Virus record (IMG/VR): IMGVR_UViG_3300036782_000148
Coordinates: 1-41,827 of that record
Strand: one strand, 5' to 3'
From: a virus
DNA length: 41,827 nucleotides
Under the pieces are notes generated by a model that was given only the letters and a program-made list of their open reading frames with translations, had not been told where the DNA came from and did not search any database. Positions 19,865 through 27,254 of this stretch are shown here, piece after piece. Numbering within the stretch: position 1 is the first letter of the stretch; every line of letters begins with the position of its first letter. The position numbers were made by a program, and so were the translations under genes.

Positions 19865-20136
19865 TCGGCGCGATGCTTGCCGGTACCGGCCTTTGCGTCC
19901 CCGGCGCGCTGCACGGCCTCACCGGTACCGAGGATGGCCGCAACCACGCCTAGGACTAGTTCAGTTGGCATGTCGGGCACGTAATGCGCTAGCAGCGCGA
20001 GAACGGCCACCGCAACGGCGTACAGTCGCGCGGCGTGTCCAACGATGAAACCCACGGGTTCCCCTTCCTTGTAACTTGCAGTGACGACCGGCGAGCCCCA
20101 GAACCGTTCAAAAACGGACATAGGGCACGCCGGCAT
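19858..20136 (-). CDS. Putative holin
   Basis: A 92-aa protein with two hydrophobic segments, LYAVAVAVLALLAHYV (about residues 40-56) and ELVLGVVAAILGTG (about 62-75), separated by a short polar turn, and a charged C-terminus. Two-span topology and position directly after the endolysin (16-nt gap) support a holin. The ATG at 20136 has AGGGTGAAA in front; a GTG at 20142 and a further ATG at 20121 could give dual starts, as in several holins, but that is not shown. Confidence 0.8.
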   Translation of the reverse strand: MPACPMSVFERFWGSPVVTASYKEGEPVGFIVGHAARLYAVAVAVLALLAHYVPDMPTELVLGVVAAILGTGEAVQRAGDAKAGTGKHRADA

Positions 20137-20151
20137 TTTCACCCTGTGTAA

Positions 20152-21186
20152 CTAAACCTTCGGAACCTTGAGCGCATCCCACTGCTTCTTACCGGGCCAC
20201 CCGTCGCAGTACGCGGGAGCGTCGCCTAGCTTGCGCTGCCACTTGCGGAACGACTCGCGGTCAGCGTTCGTCCACTTGGAACCCGGACCCGACGCGTACG
20301 CCGAGCAACCCACAGCAACTAGCCGCTTGCCCATGGCAGTTACGATCGGGGAGTTAGGCGACTTCTGAAAGAACGCAGCACCGGGGAACGGCTCGTAACC
20401 GGCAGGCTTAGCGACCGATGCACCCGGAAGAGAACCAAGTAGCTTGGTCAGGCTCGTTGCACCGGGCACGCCGTCAGCGTCAGCACCGGAGAACCCTAGC
20501 GACCGCTGAAAGTCTGCATAGTTGAGCGTGTCAGCGTCGGTCCAGTTCGGGCCGGGCCCCTCGGTGTAGTGCTTGCCGCAACCCTTAGCAACAAGCGCCT
20601 TACCAACCTGCGTCACGTGGTCGCCATGCGCCCCGTAGCCGTACACGAGACCGTTAATGGTCACCTGCGCGCGAGACGGAGTGGTGCCACCGCCGGAACC
20701 GCCCGCACGCTTAACGATCTCGCCAAGCTGGGCAACGATGTTCGAGCCGGGGCACGACGTGTGACCGCCCCAAGCGCTACCGCCCATGGCGTGATAGCCG
20801 AGACCCCGCCCGTTCGGGTCGCTGGTCACCTGTAGCGGCACGCCGTAGACCTCATGGGCCCAACGCAGCACATCCGCACAGCGGTTGATCTGCGCATCGG
20901 TCAGCGAGTCGCCCCCGCGTCCCTCGTTCTCGACAGACAGCCAAGTGCGGTTACCGCCCGCCTGCGCCCAAGCACGGTCGCCAGTGTCAACCCACTGGTA
21001 AAGCTCGCCACCCCTGCCGGTGCCAAAGTGGCTAGATGCCTGCGCGGCAGGGTTGCGGAACCAAGAATCGGTGCCCGCTAGCGAACCGTCCATGATGTGG
21101 ATCACGACACCGTTAACGGCATCCTGTCCACCCTTGGTGAAGTTGTCCGGGATCGGTCGCCAAGTGGCACCCGAGAAACGAGCCAT
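20152..21186 (-). CDS. Endolysin: N-acetylmuramoyl-L-alanine amidase with two C-terminal repeats
   Basis: 344 aa. N-terminal amidase_2/PGRP domain: VVIHIMDGSLAGTDSWF (zinc His), SSHFGTGRGGELYQWVDTGDRAWAQ, WLSVENEGRGGDSL and HTSCPGSNI (second His and Cys). A Gly-rich linker follows, then two homologous repeats of about 70 residues (YGAHGDHVTQVGKALVAKGC... and SPIVTAMGKRLVAVGCSAY..., each ending in WTDADTLNYADFQR or WTNADRESFRKWQR), peptidoglycan-binding domains. It cuts the amide bond between MurNAc and the stem peptide. ATG at 21186 with AGAAAGGTAAC; the longer frame through the upstream hairpin was rejected. Confidence 0.95.
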   Translation of the reverse strand: MARFSGATWRPIPDNFTKGGQDAVNGVVIHIMDGSLAGTDSWFRNPAAQASSHFGTGRGGELYQWVDTGDRAWAQAGGNRTWLSVENEGRGGDSLTDAQINRCADVLRWAHEVYGVPLQVTSDPNGRGLGYHAMGGSAWGGHTSCPGSNIVAQLGEIVKRAGGSGGGTTPSRAQVTINGLVYGYGAHGDHVTQVGKALVAKGCGKHYTEGPGPNWTDADTLNYADFQRSLGFSGADADGVPGATSLTKLLGSLPGASVAKPAGYEPFPGAAFFQKSPNSPIVTAMGKRLVAVGCSAYASGPGSKWTNADRESFRKWQRKLGDAPAYCDGWPGKKQWDALKVPKV

Positions 21187-21212
21187 GAGAGTTACCTTTC
21201 TGGCAAGAGGGG

Positions 21213-21239
21213 GCCCCGCCCGGAAAGCCCGGACGGGGC
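21213..21239 (-). terminator. Hairpin in the endolysin leader
   Basis: Arms GCCCCGTCCGG/CCGGGCGGGGC with a 5-nt loop, between palindrome copy 14 and the endolysin ribosome site. No T-tract; may attenuate or insulate lysis genes. Confidence 0.5.
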
Positions 21240-21243
21240 ATAG

Positions 21244-21265
21244 CACCTAGGAACGTTCCTAGGTG
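21244..21265. repeat. Palindrome copy 14 (perfect)
   Basis: Perfect copy immediately after the stop of the 21267-21689 gene and before the lysis genes. Confidence 0.95.
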
Positions 21266-21266
21266 G

Positions 21267-21689
21267 TTAGACTCCCTGGGGGAGCGGGAGAGTGTCCGCC
21301 CACATCTGTAGCGCGAACGACGACCAACCGGCAGGAATCGGGGACCACTCGTCACCAACCGGGATGCGCATAACGCGAATCTCGTTCGGGGCTAGAGTCA
21401 GGCGCTCCATGGTCCCTGCGGAATACTCGCCCGATTCAGGGTTGATCAGGAACGAGTCAACGCGCACGTTCACCGGCGCTGCAACCTTGTTCCGCAGCGT
21501 GTAGCACATGAACGCCGCACCGGTACCGCCCGAGGGGTTAGCCTCAGACAGCCCGGACGTGAACTCAACGAAACGGGAAGCCTCAAAAGCGGCAACCCTG
21601 TAGCCCATACTCCGCATCTCGTCAGTAGTGACGTAGCCGGTTAGCGAAACCGGAATTGTCGCCCATGCCCTCGGGTCATCAGCAGCCAT
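21267..21689 (-). CDS. Minor tail / fibre-associated protein
   Basis: 140 aa. Beta-rich (TIPVSLTGYVTTDEMRSMG, FVEFTSGLSEANPSGG, NKVAAPVNVRVDSFLINPESGEY, ERLTLAPNEIRVMRI), ATG at 21689 with GAGAGGAAA. It directly follows the collagen-like fibre gene and precedes lysis genes, the usual site of a fibre tip, fibre chaperone or receptor-binding accessory protein. No specific family recognised. Confidence 0.65.
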   Translation of the reverse strand: MAADDPRAWATIPVSLTGYVTTDEMRSMGYRVAAFEASRFVEFTSGLSEANPSGGTGAAFMCYTLRNKVAAPVNVRVDSFLINPESGEYSAGTMERLTLAPNEIRVMRIPVGDEWSPIPAGWSSFALQMWADTLPLPQGV

Positions 21690-21705
21690 TTAAATTTCCT
21701 CTCGT

Positions 21706-23784
21706 TTACGCAAGCGCCATCCAATAGCGCGTGCAGATTCCAGTAACGGCCGTACCCGTCCAGCTAACGGAAGCCGGTAGGTCAGTGTTCGTCTTATCGG
21801 CAGACATGAAAAAGCGCGGCGGCTTGCTCGCGCTGATCGTGCCCACCTTGCCGGAAGCGTCGTTACCCTGCCCGATAGACGCGATGATCGGCGCGTTGGC
21901 ACTGTTAGAGATGCTGATCAGCAGCGCCATAACATACACACCAGGGGCAAGCGACTGTGCCGTAATCGGAATGTACGTAGTCGCACCGCCCACACTGTGC
22001 TCATCCTTGAAAACGCTAGTGGATGAAAGCGGAGCACTCTTAGCAAGCAGCCCACCGGACGCGCTGTAAATTCCCGCGAAAGAGGCCCCAGTGATTCCAC
22101 CCGCAGACCCGGAATAGCCGTACGTGTGAACGCACAGCTTGCTAACCGTAGTTGCCTTGCGGATGATGAACGACGAGTAATAGATACGCCCCGATGCGGG
22201 AATATCGCCCGGTGCACCACTAGGGCTGTTCGGCGTCTTACCGTCCATAACGGCAGGGTCGGCGTTCCACGCGACAAACCCGAGATCACCCGGCGTCCAG
22301 ATGTTCGGCGTAGCGTCGCCCGTTGCCGGTAGCTGAGCGGCCGGAACCTTGCCCGTACCGTCCAGCGTTGCAACGCCGTTCGCAACGCCGCGAGTTGAGA
22401 CCTTGACATACGTCGAACCTAGGTCCGGAAGGTTCGCGGTCGGCACGTTGCCAAACTCGTTGAGCCCCGCAACACCGTTCGCAACATTCTTGTCTGTCGC
22501 CCGTAGGACGTCAGCAGGAACGCCCCCCAACTCGACAGCATCGCCAGTCGTGTTGAGTAGCTTTAGCTTGCCACCCTCGGAGTACAGAACCGCGCCGTTG
22601 GTCGGGTTGGTGGTCGGCGCAACGGACGCGTTCTTGAAACCAAGCACGAACTTACCGCCGCCGAACGGGGTAGCGGTGTCGCCGATTCCCACGTTGTAGA
22701 ACGTGGCGCGCGTGCTGTTGCTGTACGGGTGCCCCTCGGCCGTGATCCGGAAATACGTAGCCGGATCGGTGCTGCCGTACACGGTAAGGCCGTGCCCCGT
22801 AGCAGGGGTAATCGTCCCGCCCGTGGTGGACAGCGCGCCAACGTCACCGGCCGCTAGCGTCACGTTGCCCGTTCCGTCCGGCTGTACGGCGTTCACAGCG
22901 GTTACGGTGCCCGCTCCGGTGCCATCCTTGCCGGGCTCACCCTGCGGCCCCTGTGAGCCCGTGTCACCCTTCGGACCCTGCACACCAGCGGGACCGGTCG
23001 CGCCTACGTCGCCCTTGTCGCCCTTCGCACCCTGGATACCCTGCGGTCCCTGTGCGCCGGTAACGCCGATGTCGCCCTTATCGCCCTTGGGCCCCTTGAG
23101 GTTGCCCCGGACCGTGCCCCACCCGGACGCGTCGCGCTGGTAAAAGTCGCCGTTGTCCGACCGGATCAAAAGATCACCGGGCTTGGTGGCCGTGCTAGGC
23201 GTAGACGCGTTGTTAACGTAGATCTTCGAGCCGCGAACCTCGCCGCTCTGCATAACCCACGTGCCGTCAACATTCGCGTAAACCGTGACGCGAGTATCAG
23301 AGACGTTCAGGAATGCGGCGGTAACCTCGGTGCGAACGTACATGTCACCATGGCGACCGAGACCAGCGGGAGGAACAGCGGAACCCTGATAGATCCGATT
23401 GCCCTCAACGCCAACGTAGTTTGGGGTTCCGGGGTCGGTCGGCGCAAGCTGATCTAGCCACGGGTCCTTAAGTGCCTGCGGTAGCTTGATCGCGTACGGC
23501 TTGCGATCCCGCATCCCCTGTAGCTTTTCGGTAATCCAGTAAGCCCAATCGGCCGGATTACTACCCTCAACGTCCGTCGCCGGAAGCGTGACGGTAAACC
23601 CGCCCTCGGCATCCAGCGGGATCACGACCGGGCCGGTAACGAATGCTTGCGCTGTCGGGAACGTCAGGGGAGTGGGGGCGAGGATTTCCACCCAACCACG
23701 TAGCGGACGGCCGTCCGGCCCGAGGTACTTGCCGTGCAGCGTGACCGTGGGCACCGACGCCGGTAGGTTGAACAGCGTTGCCAT
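21706..23784 (-). CDS. Tail fibre protein with collagen-like repeats
   Basis: 692 aa. The N-terminal 120 residues (LPASVPTVTLHGKYLGPDGR, WVEILAPTPLTFP) look like a tail attachment domain. About residues 215-290 hold Gly-X-Y repeats (GPKGDKGDIGVTGAQGPQ, GPKGDTGSQGPQGEPGKDG), a collagen-like triple-helical rod. Then come repeated ADVLRATDKNVANGVAGLNEFG / VATLDGTGKVPAAQLP blocks as in phage fibres, and a C-terminal beta domain (about 500-692) probably for receptor binding. ATG at 23784 overlaps the upstream stop. Confidence 0.9.
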   Translation of the reverse strand: MATLFNLPASVPTVTLHGKYLGPDGRPLRGWVEILAPTPLTFPTAQAFVTGPVVIPLDAEGGFTVTLPATDVEGSNPADWAYWITEKLQGMRDRKPYAIKLPQALKDPWLDQLAPTDPGTPNYVGVEGNRIYQGSAVPPAGLGRHGDMYVRTEVTAAFLNVSDTRVTVYANVDGTWVMQSGEVRGSKIYVNNASTPSTATKPGDLLIRSDNGDFYQRDASGWGTVRGNLKGPKGDKGDIGVTGAQGPQGIQGAKGDKGDVGATGPAGVQGPKGDTGSQGPQGEPGKDGTGAGTVTAVNAVQPDGTGNVTLAAGDVGALSTTGGTITPATGHGLTVYGSTDPATYFRITAEGHPYSNSTRATFYNVGIGDTATPFGGGKFVLGFKNASVAPTTNPTNGAVLYSEGGKLKLLNTTGDAVELGGVPADVLRATDKNVANGVAGLNEFGNVPTANLPDLGSTYVKVSTRGVANGVATLDGTGKVPAAQLPATGDATPNIWTPGDLGFVAWNADPAVMDGKTPNSPSGAPGDIPASGRIYYSSFIIRKATTVSKLCVHTYGYSGSAGGITGASFAGIYSASGGLLAKSAPLSSTSVFKDEHSVGGATTYIPITAQSLAPGVYVMALLISISNSANAPIIASIGQGNDASGKVGTISASKPPRFFMSADKTNTDLPASVSWTGTAVTGICTRYWMALA

Positions 23785-24044
23785 TATTCCCCCTCACCAC
23801 CTAGGAACGTTCCTAGGTGCTCGTCACTCAGCAGCGCTCGAAGCTCTGCGTTTTCAGCGCGTAGGGCCCGAACCTCGGCGGTTAGCTCCGCCACCTGTTC
23901 GGCTAGCCAGTCTGCGCGCCTCTTCTGGTTCTCGGCCTCTTCCTTCCACGTGTCCGTAATTCCGCGCTTGAACTTTTGCAGCGCAAACGCGGCGTACACG
24001 AGAACGGGAATAACTACCTCTAGCCCCGCCGGAATGTTGTTCAT
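23784..24044 (-). CDS. Small membrane-anchored coiled-coil protein
   Basis: 86 aa. Residues 5-22 are hydrophobic (AGLEVVIPVLVYAAFAL), then a basic-acidic helix (FKRGITDTWKEEAENQKRRA) and a clear heptad coiled coil (VAELTAEVRALRAENAELRALL). The last residues (HLGTFLG) are encoded by palindrome copy 15. ATG at 24044 overlaps the upstream TAA. Its place between baseplate and fibre genes with membrane-plus-coil architecture recalls spanin- or exclusion-like proteins, but function is unknown. Confidence 0.8.
   Translation of the reverse strand: MNNIPAGLEVVIPVLVYAAFALQKFKRGITDTWKEEAENQKRRADWLAEQVAELTAEVRALRAENAELRALLSDEHLGTFLGGEGE
23798..23819. repeat. Palindrome copy 15 (perfect, inside a coding region)
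   Basis: Perfect copy within the 3' end of the 23784-24044 gene, 14 nt upstream of the fibre gene start. Only copy wholly inside an ORF. Confidence 0.95.
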
Positions 24045-24436
24045 TAGGTCACCTTGTCAATCACGCCGTAGCCGAGCCCACCGCCAACTAGGAAGCCGCC
24101 TGCCCTGATGTGCCCCATCATTCCTACGTGCAGTTCTGTTACTTCCTCGCCGTAGGTGTTGACGTACGCATAATCGTTAGGAATGGTGAACTCCCAAATG
24201 CCGTCGTCCTCTGTGCCATCAACTAGCGTGAAATCGACGTAGCGCAGTAGGCCGCCGCGCTCGGACCAGAAGAATTCCCAGGACTCCAGGTCACCGGCGT
24301 TATGGAAGTGCACGCGCGCTGTGAGCGAAACGTAAACGTACCCATACTTGTCCGGCGCTGTTGCGCTGAAGTCGGCCGACACAACCTCGGCGTAAGACTT
24401 CTCAGACAGAACGCTCGGGTAATTGGTGATTGCCAT
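24044..24436 (-). CDS. Minor tail protein, unknown
   Basis: 130 aa, beta-rich (YGYVYVSLTARVHFHNAGDLESW, LLRYVDFTLVDGTEDDGIW) with a Gly-rich C-terminus (GGFLVGGGLGYG). ATG at 24436 with AGGAG. Located between baseplate genes and the fibre gene; likely a baseplate or fibre-attachment component. No family recognised. Confidence 0.75.
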   Translation of the reverse strand: MAITNYPSVLSEKSYAEVVSADFSATAPDKYGYVYVSLTARVHFHNAGDLESWEFFWSERGGLLRYVDFTLVDGTEDDGIWEFTIPNDYAYVNTYGEEVTELHVGMMGHIRAGGFLVGGGLGYGVIDKVT

Positions 24437-24447
24437 ACGGCAGACTC

Positions 24448-25332
24448 CTAAATGAAATTCTCGTCAAGTACAGTGTTTGCGGGGCGGACCATCTTGCCCC
24501 CGGCGTCCTTGTACGCACGCCACTTACCGGCAGGCGTAGCGTCCGGCGCGCGGTCCTCGGGTAGTCCAGCGCAGTAGTGCATGGAAGTTACCTTGTAAAA
24601 CTGAGGCGACCCGTACCAATCGCCTTGCGGGTCAACGATGGACCAGCCATACGGCGGAACGCCGCCCTTAGCGGTCGAGTCCCAATAGTCAAAGAAAGAG
24701 GTATTGCCCGGTCCGATGCCGCCGGTACCAAACTGCCAACGACCAACGGTGTAATCGGACCCGTGGTTACCGTCCATGTAATGGGTGAAGACGCGGCGAC
24801 GGTCATCAATAGGCTTCTGTACCGCGTACCGGTGCTGTAGCTCGATGGTGTAAACGGCGTTGTCTTCACCCTCGCCGTAGTTCCATCCGTACTGTAGGCC
24901 GTGCATCCAGCGCACAGACACGTGATGCATGGTGTACCGGCCCGGCGCGTCCTTGGGCATCCCCGTAAACTTCCAAGCATCACTGCAATTAACCACAGCC
25001 TTGCTGGGGTAATCGGCACTCTGGTAATGCCGGAATGCGGCTAGCCGGAACTCACCCTCTAGTACACCCGGCATCATGTTCTCAAACGAGAACCGGCATT
25101 CAATCCGGTCGTACTTGAGCCCGGTAACGTTGGCAACGCCGCAGGAATTCCATACGTTCTGCTGTAGACCAACAATGTTCATCGGCTCGCGCTTAAGCGC
25201 CGCCGCCTCAGTCGCCGGGTACCGGTCGTAAATGGTCTGCGGTACCGGCTTGCGCTCTAGCGACTCTAGGCGGCTCTGTAGCCTGCGGATCTCGCCTACT
25301 AGATCCGGCTCTGTGGTTCCCGGTCGTGCCAT
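24448..25332 (-). CDS. Minor tail protein
   Basis: 294 aa. A short coiled-coil start (LVGEIRRLQSRLESLERK) precedes a beta-rich, aromatic region (WNSCGVANVTGLKYDRIECRF, YGWNYGEGEDNAVYTIELQH, SDYTVGRWQFGTGG). Aromatic richness is typical of baseplate/receptor-binding proteins of actinophages. The start ATG overlaps the upstream TAA (TAATG). Confidence 0.75.
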   Translation of the reverse strand: MARPGTTEPDLVGEIRRLQSRLESLERKPVPQTIYDRYPATEAAALKREPMNIVGLQQNVWNSCGVANVTGLKYDRIECRFSFENMMPGVLEGEFRLAAFRHYQSADYPSKAVVNCSDAWKFTGMPKDAPGRYTMHHVSVRWMHGLQYGWNYGEGEDNAVYTIELQHRYAVQKPIDDRRRVFTHYMDGNHGSDYTVGRWQFGTGGIGPGNTSFFDYWDSTAKGGVPPYGWSIVDPQGDWYGSPQFYKVTSMHYCAGLPEDRAPDATPAGKWRAYKDAGGKMVRPANTVLDENFI

Positions 25333-26450
25333 TAGTTCGCAGTCTCCTTGAATAGGTCAGTCTGAACGAGCGACAGTGATAGCCGGTCCGAACCGCCAGA
25401 GTCCACGGAAACCGACGTTTGCGTAATCACGTAGTCCTCACCAATGAGGTTCAAGAACCCGTCATCAGTCGTCACGCCGACGCTTGCACCGGGCTTGAGC
25501 AACAGCGGGGAGAACAGCCCGGGGTACGTGTTTGCCTGCGGGAGCGTCACCGGAATAGAACCAAAGCTCAGCGCTGACAGGCACTTGTATTGCAATGTCC
25601 CCTTTTCCTTAACGCTGGTCTCGTTAAGGATCTCGTTTAGCTGCGGAATCTTCGCTAGCAACGTCTTGTTACTGTCGGTCGCGTACGGGGTGATGCTCGC
25701 CGTTCCGTCCGTAGCGCCAACAGCGTATGCCGTAGTGGCTAGGCCGGTACCGTCAACCGAGATATCCGGGAACTCACAATTAACGCCCTGGTGGAGACTT
25801 ACCCCGCTGTCGTACGGGTGCCGGTTGGTCGTGTTGTAAACCCGGTTACCGATGGTCGTACCCTGCGTCACCCAATACGGCTCGAAGTACAGGAAGAACC
25901 CGCCACCCTCTTTACCGGTCACTAGGTCTTTAGACGTAATGTCGTCGGCGAGATCCGAGAAAAGCTCGTCAAGAGCCTTGAACTCGTACGGGTTCCACAC
26001 ACGATCGCGGACCATGTTGGTAGCCACGATCCCGGACGTGTCAGTCTTGATACCGTTGGTGGAAGTAGCGATTAGCTGCCGGACCATGAATGACTGTTCC
26101 ATGGACAGCTTCACAGCCGCCGTACCGCCAACGTGACGGTAGCGGTAGTACGACAGATAGTCACCCGCGCTGATCTGAATAACGCGCTTGCTTAGATCCA
26201 GCTTGTACGCCCACAGCAGACCACCCCAAACTAGCTGCCCGTCTCGCTCAATGGCGACACCGGTACGCACGGGGAACAGGTCATCGGCGGTAAGCTCGCG
26301 GCCGTCCAGCTTGGGCACACCTATTGGAAGTTCAACGGTGGCCGATCCGGACTCATCCATAACGTAGGTGTACGAGAGACCGGAAAACGGAATCTCCGCA
26401 AAGACAGCCTGCGTCAGCATGTTGTATAGGTACACACGGTAAGTAGCCAT
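25332..26450 (-). CDS. Minor tail / baseplate protein (Tal- or gp27-like position)
   Basis: 372 aa. Begins MATYRVYLYNMLTQAVFAEI, then SYTYVMDESGSATVELPIG, VWGGLLWAYKLDLSKRVIQI and DYLSYYRYRHV, the layout of the siphophage tail hub protein that follows the distal tail protein. C-terminal LSLSLVQTDLF is consistent. ATG at 26450 overlaps the Dit stop (TAATG). Confidence 0.8.
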   Translation of the reverse strand: MATYRVYLYNMLTQAVFAEIPFSGLSYTYVMDESGSATVELPIGVPKLDGRELTADDLFPVRTGVAIERDGQLVWGGLLWAYKLDLSKRVIQISAGDYLSYYRYRHVGGTAAVKLSMEQSFMVRQLIATSTNGIKTDTSGIVATNMVRDRVWNPYEFKALDELFSDLADDITSKDLVTGKEGGGFFLYFEPYWVTQGTTIGNRVYNTTNRHPYDSGVSLHQGVNCEFPDISVDGTGLATTAYAVGATDGTASITPYATDSNKTLLAKIPQLNEILNETSVKEKGTLQYKCLSALSFGSIPVTLPQANTYPGLFSPLLLKPGASVGVTTDDGFLNLIGEDYVITQTSVSVDSGGSDRLSLSLVQTDLFKETAN

Positions 26451-27166
26451 TACACCCACGTATCCCGGAAAGTGAACAGCGCGGAAGCGTTCGCGTTCGT
26501 GCCGCTCTCCGAAAGGGTTAGGTACCGGTTGCCGGGGAGGTAGTTAGGCCCGTCAACGGTGAACGTGCCGGTACGGGTTACGGAGAACGTAGACTTTCCC
26601 GTTTCGGCATTCAGAATCTTGGGGTTGGTCACGCTGGTGAACGCAATACTTGGCTTGGCCACCTGCGAGCCATCAATAGGAACGAGCGTCGGAACGTCCT
26701 TCCGGAGCATTACCGAGGTTTCCTCAGCGGCGTAAACGATCGGGTCGGTAGCGAATAGCTCAACCTCAAACGCGCAGTACCGGGCCGCAAAGGCAGCGTC
26801 AAGCGGGTTAGAGCGCTTGCGCGTGCGCGCGTTTACGTAGGCTTCCCGACCGTTGCATAGTCCCGGCATCTTGAACGTAAACGGAGACTCGCCGTTAACA
26901 GCGGGAGAGAACGCGCGATAGATCATGTTCACTGCCGAACTGAACTCGTCGTCAGTGTCCGCGTGAACCTCTAGAGAGAGACTGATAGAACGACCACCCA
27001 TGTAGTCGTTACCGGCCCAATACCCGTCGCGCTGAATCAGCGTCACGTCACTGGTACGGATCTCCGGCAACGACATAACGTCAAGGTTCTTGAACGTCAC
27101 GGAGGGCAGGATCTCGGGGTCACCAATGGTGAGCGGCCCGTATGAGAGTGACCAATTTTCTAGCAA
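26450..27166 (-). CDS. Distal tail (Dit-like) protein
   Basis: 238 aa. N-terminal LSYGPLTIGDPEILPSVTF and RTSDVTLIQRDGYWAGNDYMGGRSISLSLEV match the N-terminal ring domain of phage distal tail proteins; the C-terminal half is a beta domain (KSTFSVTRTGTFTVDG). Position directly after the tape measure supports the call. Start is probably TTG at 27166 (MLENWSLSY); the ribosome site is weak, so an alternative start is possible. Confidence 0.8.
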   Translation of the reverse strand: MLENWSLSYGPLTIGDPEILPSVTFKNLDVMSLPEIRTSDVTLIQRDGYWAGNDYMGGRSISLSLEVHADTDDEFSSAVNMIYRAFSPAVNGESPFTFKMPGLCNGREAYVNARTRKRSNPLDAAFAARYCAFEVELFATDPIVYAAEETSVMLRKDVPTLVPIDGSQVAKPSIAFTSVTNPKILNAETGKSTFSVTRTGTFTVDGPNYLPGNRYLTLSESGTNANASALFTFRDTWV

Positions 27167-27191
27167 GGATGCACAGCCTTACTGTGAGGGC

Positions 27192-27221
27192 CGGGCCGGG
27201 GGAGTGGTTACCCCCGACCCG
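27192..27221 (-). terminator. Hairpin after the tape measure gene
   Basis: Arms CGGGTCGGGGG/CCCCCGGCCCG with a 8-9 nt loop, between palindrome copy 16 and the Dit gene. No T-tract. Confidence 0.5.
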
Positions 27222-27231
27222 ACAACGGGAC

Positions 27232-27253
27232 CACATAGGAACGTTCCTAGGTG
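27232..27253. repeat. Palindrome copy 16 (one change)
   Basis: One change (CACATAGG). Starts 1-2 nt after the tape measure stop. Confidence 0.9.
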
Positions 27254-27254
27254 C

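Noticed and set aside
22900-23100. Short tandem repeats in the fibre gene as a CRISPR-like array
   Set aside because: They are Gly-X-Y codon repeats of a collagen-like rod in frame; no direct repeat/spacer structure exists.
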